Assembly (NCBI GenBank): GCA_005408345.1
Contig: SEMN01000587.1
Coordinates: forward strand, 124,001 to 188,000
Direction: 5' to 3'
DNA length: 64,000 nucleotides
From: Macquaria australasica
Taxonomy: Eukaryota > Chordata > Actinopteri > Centrarchiformes > Percichthyidae
Under the pieces are notes generated by a model that did not search any database, was not told where the DNA came from, and worked only from the letters and a program-made list of their open reading frames with translations. Each line of letters starts with the position of its first letter. Positions within the stretch are counted from its first letter, which is position 1. Of this stretch, positions 49,311 through 60,907 are shown one piece after another. Made by a program: the position numbers and the translations under genes.

Positions 49311-52300
49311 CTATTATGCTGCATTCATAGGGAGGGGAGGAAAAACATTATGTCTCCTTGGCTTATCTCATGGAGTCAAAAATCACCACAGGCAGGTTAG
49401 TTAGAGCTGCACCCCTCCCTCTGATTCCATTAAAATATCTCATCTCTTAGACAGATTCTATCTTGAATAGTCCAGTTTGTTATTCCAATGCCTGCACCCA
49501 TTTCCACACATGGCAACTGGACAAGTAATAACGTTCATCTATTACAACGCAAACCCACAGGTTGAATTCCGACTGAGTGGCCAATAAAATTACTATTCAG
49601 ATTTGTATGGACTATATCTGTGCAGGCCATTTGCTTTAATGGCAAGTGCTTTGTTTTTATGGTTTGGTGGCACTCTGAAACCTATAGAACTTTTTGTTAT
49701 GTCGTGTCATACTGTTTGATGCTACGGATGTGTACTTTTTTCCCCCCAAGGTTTAGCCAGTTTAACAGTGTTCAGCTTCATTGTTCCATACAAAATTCTG
49801 TAGTGGAGAAAGTGTTGATATGGATTTTATTTCTTTTCAAGTGTGGTTTGTGTACACGACAATTTGTATAACTTTTTCAGTGGTTTGACATGTAAACATG
49901 TGGACAAGACTGAAAATGAAACAATATGCATACTGCACATGGGTGGTGGTTGGTTTGAGACAATTAAGCCCTCATGTGGAATGACTGCAGCAGTCATAAC
50001 TACAATGCTTCAGGTGCTGTAGAAGTCAGAGCACTCTCCAAAGTTTATTTTGATAGGATTAACTTGACTCCGAATGCAGAACCCGACCCAACAAGGCCAC
50101 CAGGGAAAATGTGAAGCAGAGGTTGTCACTGTTACACATTCTTGTGGTTCCTGTTACTAATTGCAAGCTGAGCTTCATGAAGTTCAGTTTCTGGTATAGT
50201 TTGATATGTTTCTCATTTTTTTCTTGTAAGACGATGCAAAGAAAGGATCTGTTCGAATTTCAGACCGGATTGATTAGACAGGTTTAGTTAAATTGGGAAA
50301 CTAACCTAGCTCTTGTTTGTAGACATATTATTCCTGTCTTAATGAAACTGCTTACACAAGACAGTGAACTAAAGAAAGAGTTTTTCTTTTAAGTGATGAA
50401 CAAAATATAGTGTCACAACACAGACATCTGACAGACATCAGCAAAGCTAGTCAAGAGAAGGTTATCTAAGGAGGCAAAACAACAAGTAAAACAAGGTGGG
50501 GCAGGGTGAGGAAAAGGGCTTTTCGTTTGGGTGGGAGTTATCAGAGAGGCCCCTGGTTCTCTGCCTCCTAAACGTTGTTGAGGTTCCTGATGTGTAAGGA
50601 TTTGGTGGAGTTTTTCCTGTCCTGTATCTTTAAAGGAGAGAAACCCAAATTATTAGCTGTTACTCAAGCATTGCTCAAAAGGATGTGTTCAAGGGCCTCT
50701 AACTGTGAGCCCAGAAGCAGCCTTAATGATTGAAATGCCCAAAAATATCAGAAGGCCTTGAATTCTAAATTAGGGGCAGAACCCAGCATCAACACTGCTG
50801 TCTGCTTCCAAGACAGTATTGAGGAGGGTATTTATAAAGTCTGGAGCTAACTGGAAATCATGTTTAACGACCTTAATAGATAAGAGTCAGCAATGATTTT
50901 TTTTTTTTTAAACACAGCTGTTTCCTCTGAAACAAAACAATCAAATCCTTGAATGAGTATGATAGAATATATGGGTTTAGTGTACAGGAAGCTGCTCATG
51001 CTGACATTTCACTCCACCCACACTTCATTTACGCTAACAGGAACACAGCTCATGTCCTTTGTTTCTGGAATCAAATGTTTACCACTCCCAGTGAAAAAGC
51101 ACCCACTTATCCTTGACTCAAATGTTTACCTTCATCATTTTTCCAGAAGACTTGTGTGTAAAGACCACCATGTAATTTCCCCACAACCTATTATCATGTG
51201 ATTAACTGTAAGGCAGGTAGTGGTCATCCTCATTTCCTGCATCAAAATCCTTTTTTATTATTTATTATTACCTAACACTGTTAAATACCCAGCAAATATT
51301 AATTAGAGTTGGATTATTTAGTATTCAGATTTCAGAATTCGGGACTCCAGAGTGACACAGCTTGGCTAGAGGTAGCAGTGCTCCTTCCCTTTAAAAAGCT
51401 TAAACAGCTTTCTATTAATATATTTCCAGTGTTTACATTTAATCATTTGTATGTCTCACTGTTCCATTTGGTTGTGGGAATATCTGCTTTTCCAATTGTA
51501 GAATGGTTTTCAATTAAGGGTATCCCACTCATGCAACCAATTATTCCAGATGTCAATATTCTTTCACATACTACTGTAGCTTGGACATTACTCCATTTCA
51601 TGTTGCCGGGGCCATAATTAATCAGAGACAAACACAGACATACATTCAGAGATGATTTTGATTAAGTCCTGGTAAATTTGTATTTGAAAGTGCAAAAATA
51701 AGTTAGTAGTCAATATCCCAGAAACAAATACTTTATTAACTTTTTTTCCAGAGCTTTCAAACGCATCACACAGTCTTTTTGAAAGTTAGCTAAAAGCCAA
51801 AAAAAAGCCAGTAAGTGGACCTTGAGTTAAAAAAAAAATTGTGTGTCAATTTTTGTCAATTTCCAAGGTCAAGAATGAACTTTTACGCTCAATATACTGT
51901 AAACTTCTAAATCACTCAAAATCTAGCACACTTCTTTTTAAAAGTTACTGTGCTTAACCTAATGCAAGCAATCATTTTAATGACAGCGTTCATTTTGTAA
52001 GGTAGAATATCTAAGTAATAGCTCACTTAAACACCCCTCCAAAGTATGAGGAATATAAATGGGGAAAAAAAGTAACATTAAATTTAACATTAAACTTCTT
52101 CTGATCATTAACTGACTAATCAAGGTCAAGAAAATGCCCCTAAATTCTCTTCTTACTGCTGGCAATTTAAGCGCTAATCCAAAGTTACCAACAGAATGAC
52201 CAGTCAATTCCCGAAAGACAGTTTGTCCAGGCGTACTTTCTCCACACACTCACACACATACACCCTCCATGGCACCCACCATCACTACCGCCACTGTAAA

Positions 52301-52481
52301 TGTGTGTTTGTGTGGGGGTTGAACACGAGCATAACTGGAGTTGAGCACAGTTCTCTGAATCACATTAGCACAGAGCCCACAGTGTACCCGGTTCCACAGA
52401 GGGCAACACAGCTGCACAAAAACAGGTATATGGAAAACCAAGCTGATACAAAACAGAAACGTCTGAACTGAACAACAAGGA
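49311..52481. other. Gene-free stretch
   Basis: No exon or mobile element is recognised. About 50411-50440 shares the ACAGACATC-n-GACAGACATCA pattern with 8295-8325. A T-run lies at about 50898-50911. Confidence 0.6.
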
Positions 52482-52504
52482 GGGGCAATGGGTGGGGGGG
52501 CGGG
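52482..52504 (+). other. Putative G-quadruplex
   Basis: GGGG, GGG, GGGGGGG and GGG runs are separated by loops of four, one and one bases, which satisfies the usual four-run pattern on the plus strand. No transcript or promoter is identifiable next to it. Confidence 0.6.
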
Positions 52505-54559
52505 AGGTCTCCAACCATGATCGGGGACCACCTCGAAATGGACCCACCAAATCCAACAAAAAGAAAAGTTGATCCTCAGCCAGTATGTTACGGGATTTCT
52601 CTGTTGCCCTACACTGAGGGACTGTTACAGCATGCTAGTAGAAAAAACAAAAGATCCATCTTGACTCAGCGGTTTTGATGAGACATGAGAAATGGTGACA
52701 GACTGATCTTGTAGTTTACTTTGCCTGAAGGCTGTGCGGAGTGTCGCCATGTAAATCAGCTTGGCTTGACTTTCATTTGGTGTTATAGCTGTTAAAAGGA
52801 AGATGGATATGCTTTGATAGTGATAATAGTTTCCTGAAAGCAAACGATATGCGCATTCATCATTTAGGCTTCCTCTTTCAGACACGTGGCAATTGTTAGC
52901 AATTAGGGCTACCTGGTTACAGATCAGTATCAGTGACTCTACTATGTTTACCACAGAACTCCAAGCTTCGAGTGTGTGTGCATGTTCGTGAGGATCTGTT
53001 TGGACCATACTCCCAGCAAACGTGTGAACACGGCTAACATGAACACAATGCCAGACTGAATAACGCCTCAGTCTGCCATTGTTGCATTCTATTCTGAACA
53101 ATGAATACCTTTGGAAAAGTATAGGAGCTTTTAATGCTGTGGCCTAACCTGTAACACTTTCTTCTAAATAAATTTCCATTTGGCTACTTTCTGTTGCCAA
53201 TTGATATGGCAATATAGTGATTCAGCCAAGGTCATTAAAGCATTTTGATTTGTTGCCCTTAACACTCAGCATCTGGGAGATCTTAAGTGGAAAAGAGCTC
53301 ACAGGAGGTGTTGCTGTTTGTGTTTTCAGCAGCAGTTTGTTTTTTCTTTTGAATAAATAGAAGAATACATTAAATATAAGACATGCAGTCCACAGACCTA
53401 TAGCCACCTACAGAAGCTACATTGGCATCAACAGAAAATCCAAGGAAAAGACATCACAGCAAAAACCACATTGTTTGATTGACAAGTGAACTCTGGGAAG
53501 AACAGTGCAGTAACACCACAGCAATGAACGCTTCACACCAAAGATGCTGCCAGAATGACAAAATAAGGATCTTGTGGATTACCACTTGAACTTTTAACCA
53601 GATGAGCACAAACAGACACAAAAACCAAATGAAGTGCGTTTCTTTCAGCATGTTATATCATCATCGCTGCCATAACCATATGCTCGTGAAACCAGAGTGC
53701 AGCTACACGTTTTGTGATTACACACATATGGTAGCGATTAAGCTCATGCCAGTCAGGCTAGCCTCTTGTGGCTAGACATTGTGGTAGTCACACCAGTTTC
53801 ACTGAAGTCATAGTGCCAAGTATGGTTAGTGTCACAGGAGATGATTTGAACCTGACGCAGCCATGTCTTCACAGAACTAGTGCTGCAGTCGTCTGGTAAG
53901 CTGTATGGTTGTGTGCCGGATGACGGTGAAGTCAGATTAGTCTAATATCATTGTCTGAGTAACAGTTTCCAAAGATGTTAAGGGCAGTTTGATGAGCTTT
54001 TTCCTGCTGTCCGTTTTCCTGCCTAAAGGTTGTGGTTCACCAAGGAGGGCGGGGCCAGAGAGTTCGATTTCTTTGCGACAGGCACTGAGTCAACTGAATT
54101 GATGCAGGCTGGCATATTCATCCAAGAGTGCGGTGGCTGAATACGTGCTGATTTGCACGGGCGCACTAACATTTCCTCTTCTAAAAAAGCCTCTTTCTTG
54201 CACAAGAAATGCATAGTCTTTCTTTCCCGATCAATTTTAGTATGGGCTAGCAAAGGGATTAGTTATTGAATAACTCCACCAGTGTAGAAGATCCATGTGA
54301 ATACGAAATCAAAAGGTACGTACATCGAAAGTAAGGAAATATCTGTAGTTGATTACATCTGCTTCCTGCAGCTTTTGTGAAGTTGAGACTTAAAGGAAAA
54401 GCCCAACCAAAATTGAAACTCCTGCTTTTTTTGCTCACATTAATGTTGGTCAAAACTCCACAGAAGTTTGTACAACCACCATATACACAAAACAAGTTAA
54501 CCCCCACAGATCTCAGCTATCTCTCAAACCTACTGAATTTATTGATAACATCCATAGTC
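52505..54559. other. Gene-free stretch
   Basis: Includes the window's longest open frame (52625-53101, minus, 158 codons), which has no recognisable domain or motif and which I do not accept as a gene. No other feature is supported. Confidence 0.55.
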
Positions 54560-54767
54560 CAATGGTTTCCAACCTGGGGTCAGGAGGCTGGATACATCTT
54601 AAGGGTTGCAATGATTAACAAGATACATTAGGAAATGAGAAAAAACAACATATTTCTGCACTCACTCTTTGGTTAAACTGCTTGCAATTCATAGACATAT
54701 ACAACCTGTGACAAGGGCTTGCAAGTAGACGTTGCTTTGCGTTCATGGAAAAGGTTGGGAACCACTG
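54560..54767. mobile_element. Charlie-type hAT MITE, 208 bp
   Basis: The left end CAATGGTTTCCAACCT and the complement of the right end CAGTGGTTCCCAACCT differ at two of sixteen bases. They match the CAGTGGTTCYCAA terminus typical of hAT-Charlie elements. The 8 bp immediately outside are CCATAGTC (54552-54559) and CCATAAAC (54768-54775), agreeing at six of eight positions, as expected for a decayed hAT 8-bp target-site duplication. The interior has no transposase. The overlapping short open frames are incidental. Confidence 0.75.
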
Positions 54768-54775
54768 CCATAAAC

Positions 54776-57447
54776 TGTGGAAAAACAATGATATCATATC
54801 TGTGACATCACACATAGGTAAGGGACTTCTGGTTGGCTTCAGTTGGGTTTACAGTTTGCCACCATCATGGTCGCTTTATTGGAGCCAGAAAATCCAAAAT
54901 TGTGCAATAAGTATGGAGCCTGGATGAGTGCAGCTGAACTTGTTTGGAATAGCAACATTTATGTGTCTATCTTCTATCCACTAAAATGAATTATTTATTG
55001 AGTTAGCGAGGTTGAAAGTCATTAATTTGAATTCACTAATTATCTCACTCAGTGATTGCTGACTGTAGCTTCTCAAATCAAATCATCCATTATTTGGTTT
55101 GCTGTTTGGTAAAGGAGGTGATGTCTCTTGGCATAAAACAACAATAACTGTGACTACCATCTCTATGCATTATAATATTGCTTGACAATAGCCCCTGTTT
55201 AAGCGGTGACAGCTTAGACATTTTTCTTGTCTCCTTGCGTAAATTGTTGCTGTTTTTGTTCTCACTCAAACTAGTGTGGAAAATTACCAAAATTACCAGA
55301 CAGTGGAGATAGAAGAGTGTATCATACAAACAGGAAAAGGTGTCACCCTCGTTAAAGACAACCAGATCTACAGCGACTCATTTTAAAACAACAGGAGCTG
55401 AGTGCCAAAGTGCTTACCTAAAGGTCACATCAACAACTCAGCTCTACATTACCTGACTCCTGGCAGTTTTGTTAGGCAATTTTCAGCAAAACACACCTTA
55501 CACATTCTCCTCTGAAAGAAAAAACAAGTAATGGAAAGGGCAAGGAAGAATCAAGGGGGATTAAACCTAGAAACTGACTACAAAACAAACCGCTGAGAGG
55601 GAAGTTGCCTGGTTGGAGGCGGCATGTTTATTGTATCCAAACCTATCTTCCAGCTCCCTGCCACAAACTTCCAAACAGTGTCAGCTGGTAAACCATAAAG
55701 TTTGTTTTGATGCTCTGTAGTCTTAATTGTTCTTGTTGACTCATGCTCCTACTCCTCAGCTGCAAAAAATGCCACCATGTCCTCAGACTCCCCCTCTGTA
55801 GCTTATTTGTTTAATTTTGTTTTTGTGGAAAGTGTCGTTGATTTCCACTTTCGTAGTCAAAGAACAAATGAGAAAATTTGTTCCCAAAATAAGATAAGCA
55901 CCATCTGAACTCTTTTATTGACTTCTTCTTTCCTTTTTCACTTACTCTTACCTGAAAGTATGATATGCTTTACAGGATAGTTGCATAAGTCTTTGGTTGA
56001 CAAAGTGAAAATACACAGACATTTTTGAAATTAACTTTAGAAACTGATTTTTTTCCTTCAAAGACCTTTTGATATCTTCCTTTCTCCCCTATGGGACATT
56101 TTATTTTAGTTTTTTTCTCTCATTCATTTTAGGGTGACATGGCTTTTTAGGTTTCTTAGTTTGATTTGTTAGTCTTTCTTTCCTCCTTTTTTTTACTTTG
56201 TATTTCTATTTACAAATAAACTGATCGCACATTAACTGATCCTTTCAGTTCTTGATGAATGGCCTGGAATTATGGTTGCTGATCTGTACGGCTTTCAACA
56301 CCGTAACAAGTAAAATTTCTGTGGCATGTCGATGCATCACACAATACATCTATTCATCTCTCAAAGGACGCCGTAACAGAGACTAGCTGTGCACTATGTA
56401 CTGATATCAATCCAAATTCTGGCAGTGATAATTTCCTCTTTTACAATGCTCTTCAGATTGATGTTTGTGCAGAGCAGTCCAGAAATACATTATCTAAACT
56501 AATAGTCTTGCTCTTAATGACACCAAGCCTTTTATTCTGTGCCAAATTGCTCTAGTCAGACGCCTTTCGGGTGTTTCTTCCTACTCGAGGCACCACTATT
56601 GGGTTTCCAGCCCTTAATTTAGTTCAAATCAACATCCCCACCCAGAACAAATGGTCTACCTCAGATGACTCTCAAAACAGATCACACAGGATGAGCCCAG
56701 GTCTCCAACCGTGTTTCCTATAACCTTTGAAAGCCCTCCGAGGAGCCTCTCCTTGTCAAGTCAAAGGCGGATCAAAAGTTTTGATGTTTTTCTTTGCTGT
56801 GTGTTTCCTGTCCAGTCGGTTGACCAACTGACTCCAACTCAAAATGAGTGAAATGGTGAATGAAATTCACAAGAAGTAGTAAGTAATAATAATAAAAGAA
56901 GGTGGGCACCAGAATATGGGAAGTCCACAACTCATGACCCGTAAATGATTATTTGTTATCAGTAGTGGTGGTAGTAGTAGGAAGAGTAGTTGTAGCACTG
57001 TCTCTTAGCTCTTATTTGTTTATTGGAATTCAATATCAATTGTTTAAATCTGTTAAGTTAGTGAGATTTTCTTTTGAAGGGAACAAGAGGGATAGGTTTC
57101 AACTATACAAACATTTCTCTGAAGCAAAACTGGAGCCTGAGATAATCTCACTGGTTGAGTTAAACCTCAAAACCACAGCAGGCAGAGATAAAGAACCACA
57201 GTCGCCTAAGGGATTGAATATATGAATGACAGTGACTCATTTTATCACTCATTCATGATATTAAAAGACTTGTGGGCTAACTAGCTAACCTAGTATAGAT
57301 TGTATTTTTTCAACGGCAGCCTCAGGCTTCATGTTCGCAACCTCTCCTCCCTCATGCATGCATTTCTCCCTGTATGCTAGTCTGACATTACTAAGCCAGA
57401 AAATTTGAGGTTCTTTGGCTTGCCCACTGAGGTTTGACTCAGCCATG
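54776..57447. other. Gene-free stretch
   Basis: No exon or mobile element is recognised. A short GTA/GTG-rich run lies at about 56960-56980. Confidence 0.6.
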
Positions 57448-57483
57448 TTGGATACAAGTTGTATAACTACAACTTGTATCCAA
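57448..57483. repeat. Perfect 16-bp-arm palindrome
   Basis: TTGGATACAAGTTGTA, a 4-nt spacer (TAAC) and TACAACTTGTATCCAA form an exact hairpin. Partial pairing continues outward (CCATG on the left against CAATGG on the right, with slips). It sits just before a GA/GC-rich patch at 57500-57720. It could be a foldback relic or a cruciform-forming site; no known family is recognised. Confidence 0.7.
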
Positions 57484-58346
57484 ACAATGGTGATTGTGCA
57501 TAAATGTGCAGCCCGACGAGTCTGTCAGTCAGAGGCAAAGAGAGAGGAGCAGGAGGACTGAGTAGGAGGAGGAGAATCTCCCTCAGGGAGGATACAGCAG
57601 GGCAGGAGACAACATGGCAAAGGCAGCAGGAACACTCGAAGTACATGGCCGACTGCCAAGAGTAGTTTGGCGGACCTCGGCTGACACAGCACTTCACTGC
57701 AGCAGCCACACAAGCTTTCTTTGGTTAAGGCTTACAGGGATTTGCGCTGAAACAACTCAAACTCCCTCTGCCTCATGCATGTAAACAGTGCACACAGATC
57801 AAGATTGGATGCTGTCAGACATGACAATACTCTTAAAAAACCAATATGTGCACACTGGAGAGGTCTAAATTAAGCTTGTAAAGCACCATGCAAATGCAAG
57901 GAATGCTGCCATATATAAACAAAATCCATGCCAGAACAGACAGTATTAGACAGACCACACAAAAACGCACAGTGCACATCCAAACTTGTGATCATGTCAG
58001 GACTCTCATGTACTGCATTCATTCCCCAAACTCTAAGCCTTTCCATATCTCTAATATGTCTAACCACAATCTGTACTTTAACCCTAATAATAAAAAAGAA
58101 GTGAGGAAATTTGAAGGTTCACACAGTACTGAAACCATATATACAGTATTAGTGAAAGTACACACATAATGTACTAGTGATACTGTGCACACATTAGTGA
58201 AAAACTATTGAAAAACATCTTGCATACAAACTATTGATACAAAGCACAGATATCTGTGAAACACATACACACACACATTCCCTTAAGAAATTAGTCAGAT
58301 ATAAAAGTCATAGATGGTTATATGCTGTTGTTTGAAGGTGTCCACC
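57484..58346. other. Gene-free stretch
   Basis: 57500-57720 is richer in G+C and purine-biased, with minus-strand open frames (80 and 62 codons) that have no recognisable domain. The rest is ordinary AT-rich sequence. Confidence 0.55.
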
Positions 58347-58640
58347 ATCCATCCATCCAGCCAGCCATAAGTCATGTCCTCCAGATCCTCCTGGGGGATA
58401 CCAAGGTGTCCCCAGGTTCTGTAAGATGGTACAATATATAATCCTTCCCCAGCATGCCCTGGGTCTGTTTAGGGTTCTCCTCCTAGCTAGACTTGCCAGG
58501 GATACCTTGTACATGTAGGTATCTGGGATGATTTAGATCAAACCACCTCAACTGGCTGCTTTCACTGAAGAGCAGCAGCTTCAAGAGTCCAGACACCCTA
58601 TCAACGAAACTCGTTTTGGCAGGTTGTGCCAGTAGTCAGT
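58347..58640 (-). mobile_element. Antisense LINE 3' end with (GGAT)n tail
   Basis: Read on the minus strand, the order is: a block ending in GGTGGTTTGATCTAAATC, then AGCTAGGAGGAGAACCCT, then ACCAAGGTGTCCCC-type and CCCCCAGGAGGATCTGGAG words, and finally a GGATGGATGGATGG tail at 58347-58362. This order is the 3' end of the RTE-like teleost LINE whose ORF ends in a RMPPGRLPGEVF-type to GIPPEELVEV-type peptide. The frame here is badly decayed. It shares its family with the fragment at 43640-44345 (common GAACCACCTCAACTGGCT-type block). Naming is from memory. Confidence 0.7.
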
Positions 58641-58759
58641 TTTACATTTCCCTGGTCCTAAAGGCTGAATAATAGTTATACAATGCAATGTTTGGGAAAC
58701 AGAGAATGCTTGCACCTACTTGGTCACTAATTAAAATTTTGGATGTTTGATTTTGTCAT

Positions 58760-58928
58760 TATCGCACAACAGTAGAGGGCAGAAATACCCATTCACACAA
58801 TGCATGGTGACCTGACCATCAGAAGCAATTTGGACACTTCGACATGTGGACAGAAGGAGCTGGGGATCAAACCGCCAACCCTGTGATTAGTGGACAACCC
58901 ACTCTACCTCATGAACAACAGGAGCCCT
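58760..58928 (-). mobile_element. tRNA-derived SINE, antisense
   Basis: On the minus strand the head shows an A-box-like GTTCATGAGGTAGAGTGGG (58898-58916) and a B-box-like GGTTTGATCCCC (58862-58873). These are spaced as in a tRNA-type RNA polymerase III promoter, and are followed by TCCACATGTCGAAGTGTCC and a body running to about 58760. The plus-strand reading GGGGATCAAACCGCCAACCC and GTGATTAGTGGACAACCC is a very common teleost repeat. The copy is moderately diverged, with part of its middle deleted. The left (3') limit is uncertain. Confidence 0.75.
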
Positions 58929-60038
58929 ATAGTGTGATGAATGGGTTTAAGGAGGTCTGATCTGAGAGACTCCACTTGGGAAGGCCGATGATTTTGGATG
59001 CAGTGTGTATAAGTGAATTTGTTTGTGTGTTTGTAAATACATTTTTATATGCCTTTATGTGTACGTGTGTATTCATGTGTCTGCATTCAAGTGCTTCATC
59101 ACTGTATGCAAGCCAAGTTTGCAATTTTGGCATAAAAAGCTTACATCAGTATGTACACACTCACACACACCCCTGCGGCCTGTCAATGGGAAATATGTAT
59201 GATGACAGTAATATTTCCTCTGCTGCAAGTGGTTATTACCAGGTACATTTACAAGGACTAATTGCTGTGTTACTTCTGATAACTTCTTAAATTACCTTTT
59301 GTCGATTGTGATATTTATGATAGAGGCATTTAAGCTATTCCTAGACCTGAGATTATACTAAAATGGGGGGAAACAGTGTCAGCCAAATGTTGCAAATATA
59401 TTGTCTTCTATTCATAAAATAAAGTAAAACAAAACAAATCGCTCCATATGTTATGCTTGACCTGGGCTCACCTTAGCTGTGCACATATTGTGATGAACAC
59501 AGCAAGGATGAGTTCTCAAATTATCCTAATATTTACTTTAAAATCATTAAATACACTTGACTGAATCAACCTCTGAGTTTTAAGGAAACTGTAGTATGAA
59601 CACTAGAGTTATCACTGAGGTGACAATGCTGACATGAGTTTTAAATGAGCCGTAAAAAACACATCCGATGTCTCTAAATAAGTTTCCCTTGGCCTTTGGA
59701 AGATAATATTTTCATTACCTGTTTTTTCACGTCATAATTGCAACATTTATAGCTGCAGGGCAGAAGCTATGGCTCCTCTGCAGCAAAGTTTTTGAATGTT
59801 CGGTTACGGTAAGCTGTCTGATCACTGCTCAGATCTTATCAGTTTTGTAACAGTAACTGTAAGGCTTTCAAAAAGAAGCATTTTACAAAGGAACAACAAT
59901 AGAGGACAGACATATTTTAGTTGTTGGTGTATGGGTTTTTTTTTCCTATCTTTAATCAAGAGCGTGGTCTTTCAGTTTGAGAGCATGTTTTATCGATTTC
60001 ATGTTCAGATTTTGTAATACTCTCTCTCAAAACCCTGC
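58929..60038. other. Gene-free stretch
   Basis: AT-rich with short CA runs near 59158. No gene or further repeat family is recognised. Confidence 0.6.
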
Positions 60039-60217
60039 TCTCGCACTCAAATTGTCCCTGCTTGCACTTGGATTTGCTCTGCTTCTGTTCAAACTGGATG
60101 CTTGCACTCAGATATATTGTTGCTTGCACAGATTTCCTGCGCTCTCTCGCACTCAGGCTGCCTCTGTGCGCTTGTTGAACGCCTGCTCTCGGATTTCTTC
60201 TCCGCGCTCGGATTTTT
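60039..60217. repeat. Array of degenerate CTYGCACTC-type motifs
   Basis: About seven related words follow each other: CTCTCGCACTCAAATT (60039), CTTGCACTTGGATTT (60061), CTTGCACTCAGATAT (60101), CTTGCACAGATTT (60123), CTCTCGCACTCAGG (60142), CTCTCGGATTT (60185) and GCGCTCGGATTTTT (60204). Spacing is irregular. The array ends about 45 bp before the left inverted repeat of the hAT-like element. It may be that element's own subterminal transposase-binding repeats, in which case the element starts further left than annotated, or an unrelated decayed minisatellite. Confidence 0.6.
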
Positions 60218-60262
60218 TTTTTATGCAACAACCCTGTCAAAATTCCCCAACCAACAGAATGC

Positions 60263-60370
60263 CTGTTGTAGTTAACCAATGAAACGATCGCTGCCTCGTT
60301 CGCTTTACTTCTTACAGCATCCCGCACGGGCGGTTACTCTTTAACCGGGTTCATCCACTCCCGCCTTCCA
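60263..60370 (+). repeat. Left inverted repeat of hAT-like element
   Basis: Starts CTGTTGTAGTTAACC and ends CCGCCTTCCA. It pairs with 63880-64000 with only scattered mismatches, one 2-bp gap and one 10-bp gap (the right arm has an extra GCGGGCACAT on the complementary strand). It contains the word GGCGGTTACTCTTTAACCGG unchanged in both arms. Confidence 0.9.
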
Positions 60371-60627
60371 CGGCTTTAGAACAGCTTAACAAAGCCGGCC
60401 CGAGGTACACTAAGCGCCTGCTTAGGGCCTCGTTGTCCCACAAGAGAGTCTGAATTTTTGTGATACCGGAATATTACATTATGTCAATGGTAATCATACA
60501 AAAATGCAATATTATGTTAACGAACTGGCCAGCAGTTTAATCCATTGCTGCAGCCTCCGTCAGAGCTGCTGTCACATTCATGCCAACTGTCCGTTAACTG
60601 TGTTTTGATGCAAGCACAGTCGGCAGC

Positions 60628-60692
60628 ATGTGCAATCAAGCAGAGAAAAGAAAGAAGAAAACAGAGGATGAGAACAAAAACGCAAGACACAG
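60628..60692 (+). pseudogene. Candidate first exon of the transposase
   Basis: ATG at 60628 opens a lysine-rich peptide (MCNQAEKRKKKTEDENKNA at its start), followed by CACAG/GTTTGT, a plausible 5' splice site after 60692. ZMYM1-like hAT transposases often begin with a short KRKKK-type basic patch in a separate exon, which is why I consider this real. However, the phase (two bases left over) does not match the open acceptors near 61806 or 61821. So either an intermediate exon is missing, the donor differs, or the frame is broken. Confidence 0.4.
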
Positions 60693-60711
60693 GTTTGTTT
60701 GCATGACCAAA

Positions 60712-60907
60712 TACAACTAGGTGGATTAAGATGTCAAGGAGATTTAGGGACGTTTAGGGAGCGTTAACTTTCCTAAGACACGATATGGTAACGTTAGTTA
60801 GCTAGTTAGTTTACAACATAGCTTAGGTAGTATATCTTGTCTTAGGAAAGTTAACGTTTGAATAAACATCCCTAAATAGCCTTGACATCTTAATCCACGT
60901 AGTTGTA
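60712..60907. mobile_element. Nested MITE-like foldback, about 196 bp
   Basis: Left arm 60712-60780 and right arm 60838-60907 are inverted copies of about 70 bp that differ at few positions. Shared words include GTGGATTAAGATGTCAAGG and CGTTAACTTTCCTAAGACA. The 57-bp centre is rich in GTTAG/GCTAG words common in fish DNA transposons. It lies in what would be the first intron of the transposase remnant and has no coding capacity. High arm identity suggests a relatively recent insertion or gene conversion between arms. Confidence 0.75.

Noticed and set aside
52625..53101. Longest open frame (158 codons, minus strand)
   Set aside because: No domain, signal, repeat or splice context. Length is within chance expectation for 64 kb in six frames.
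59956..60327. 123-codon minus-strand frame across the motif array and left inverted repeat
   Set aside because: The charged peptide arises from the repeated CTYGCACTC words and the terminal repeat; it has no transposase motifs.
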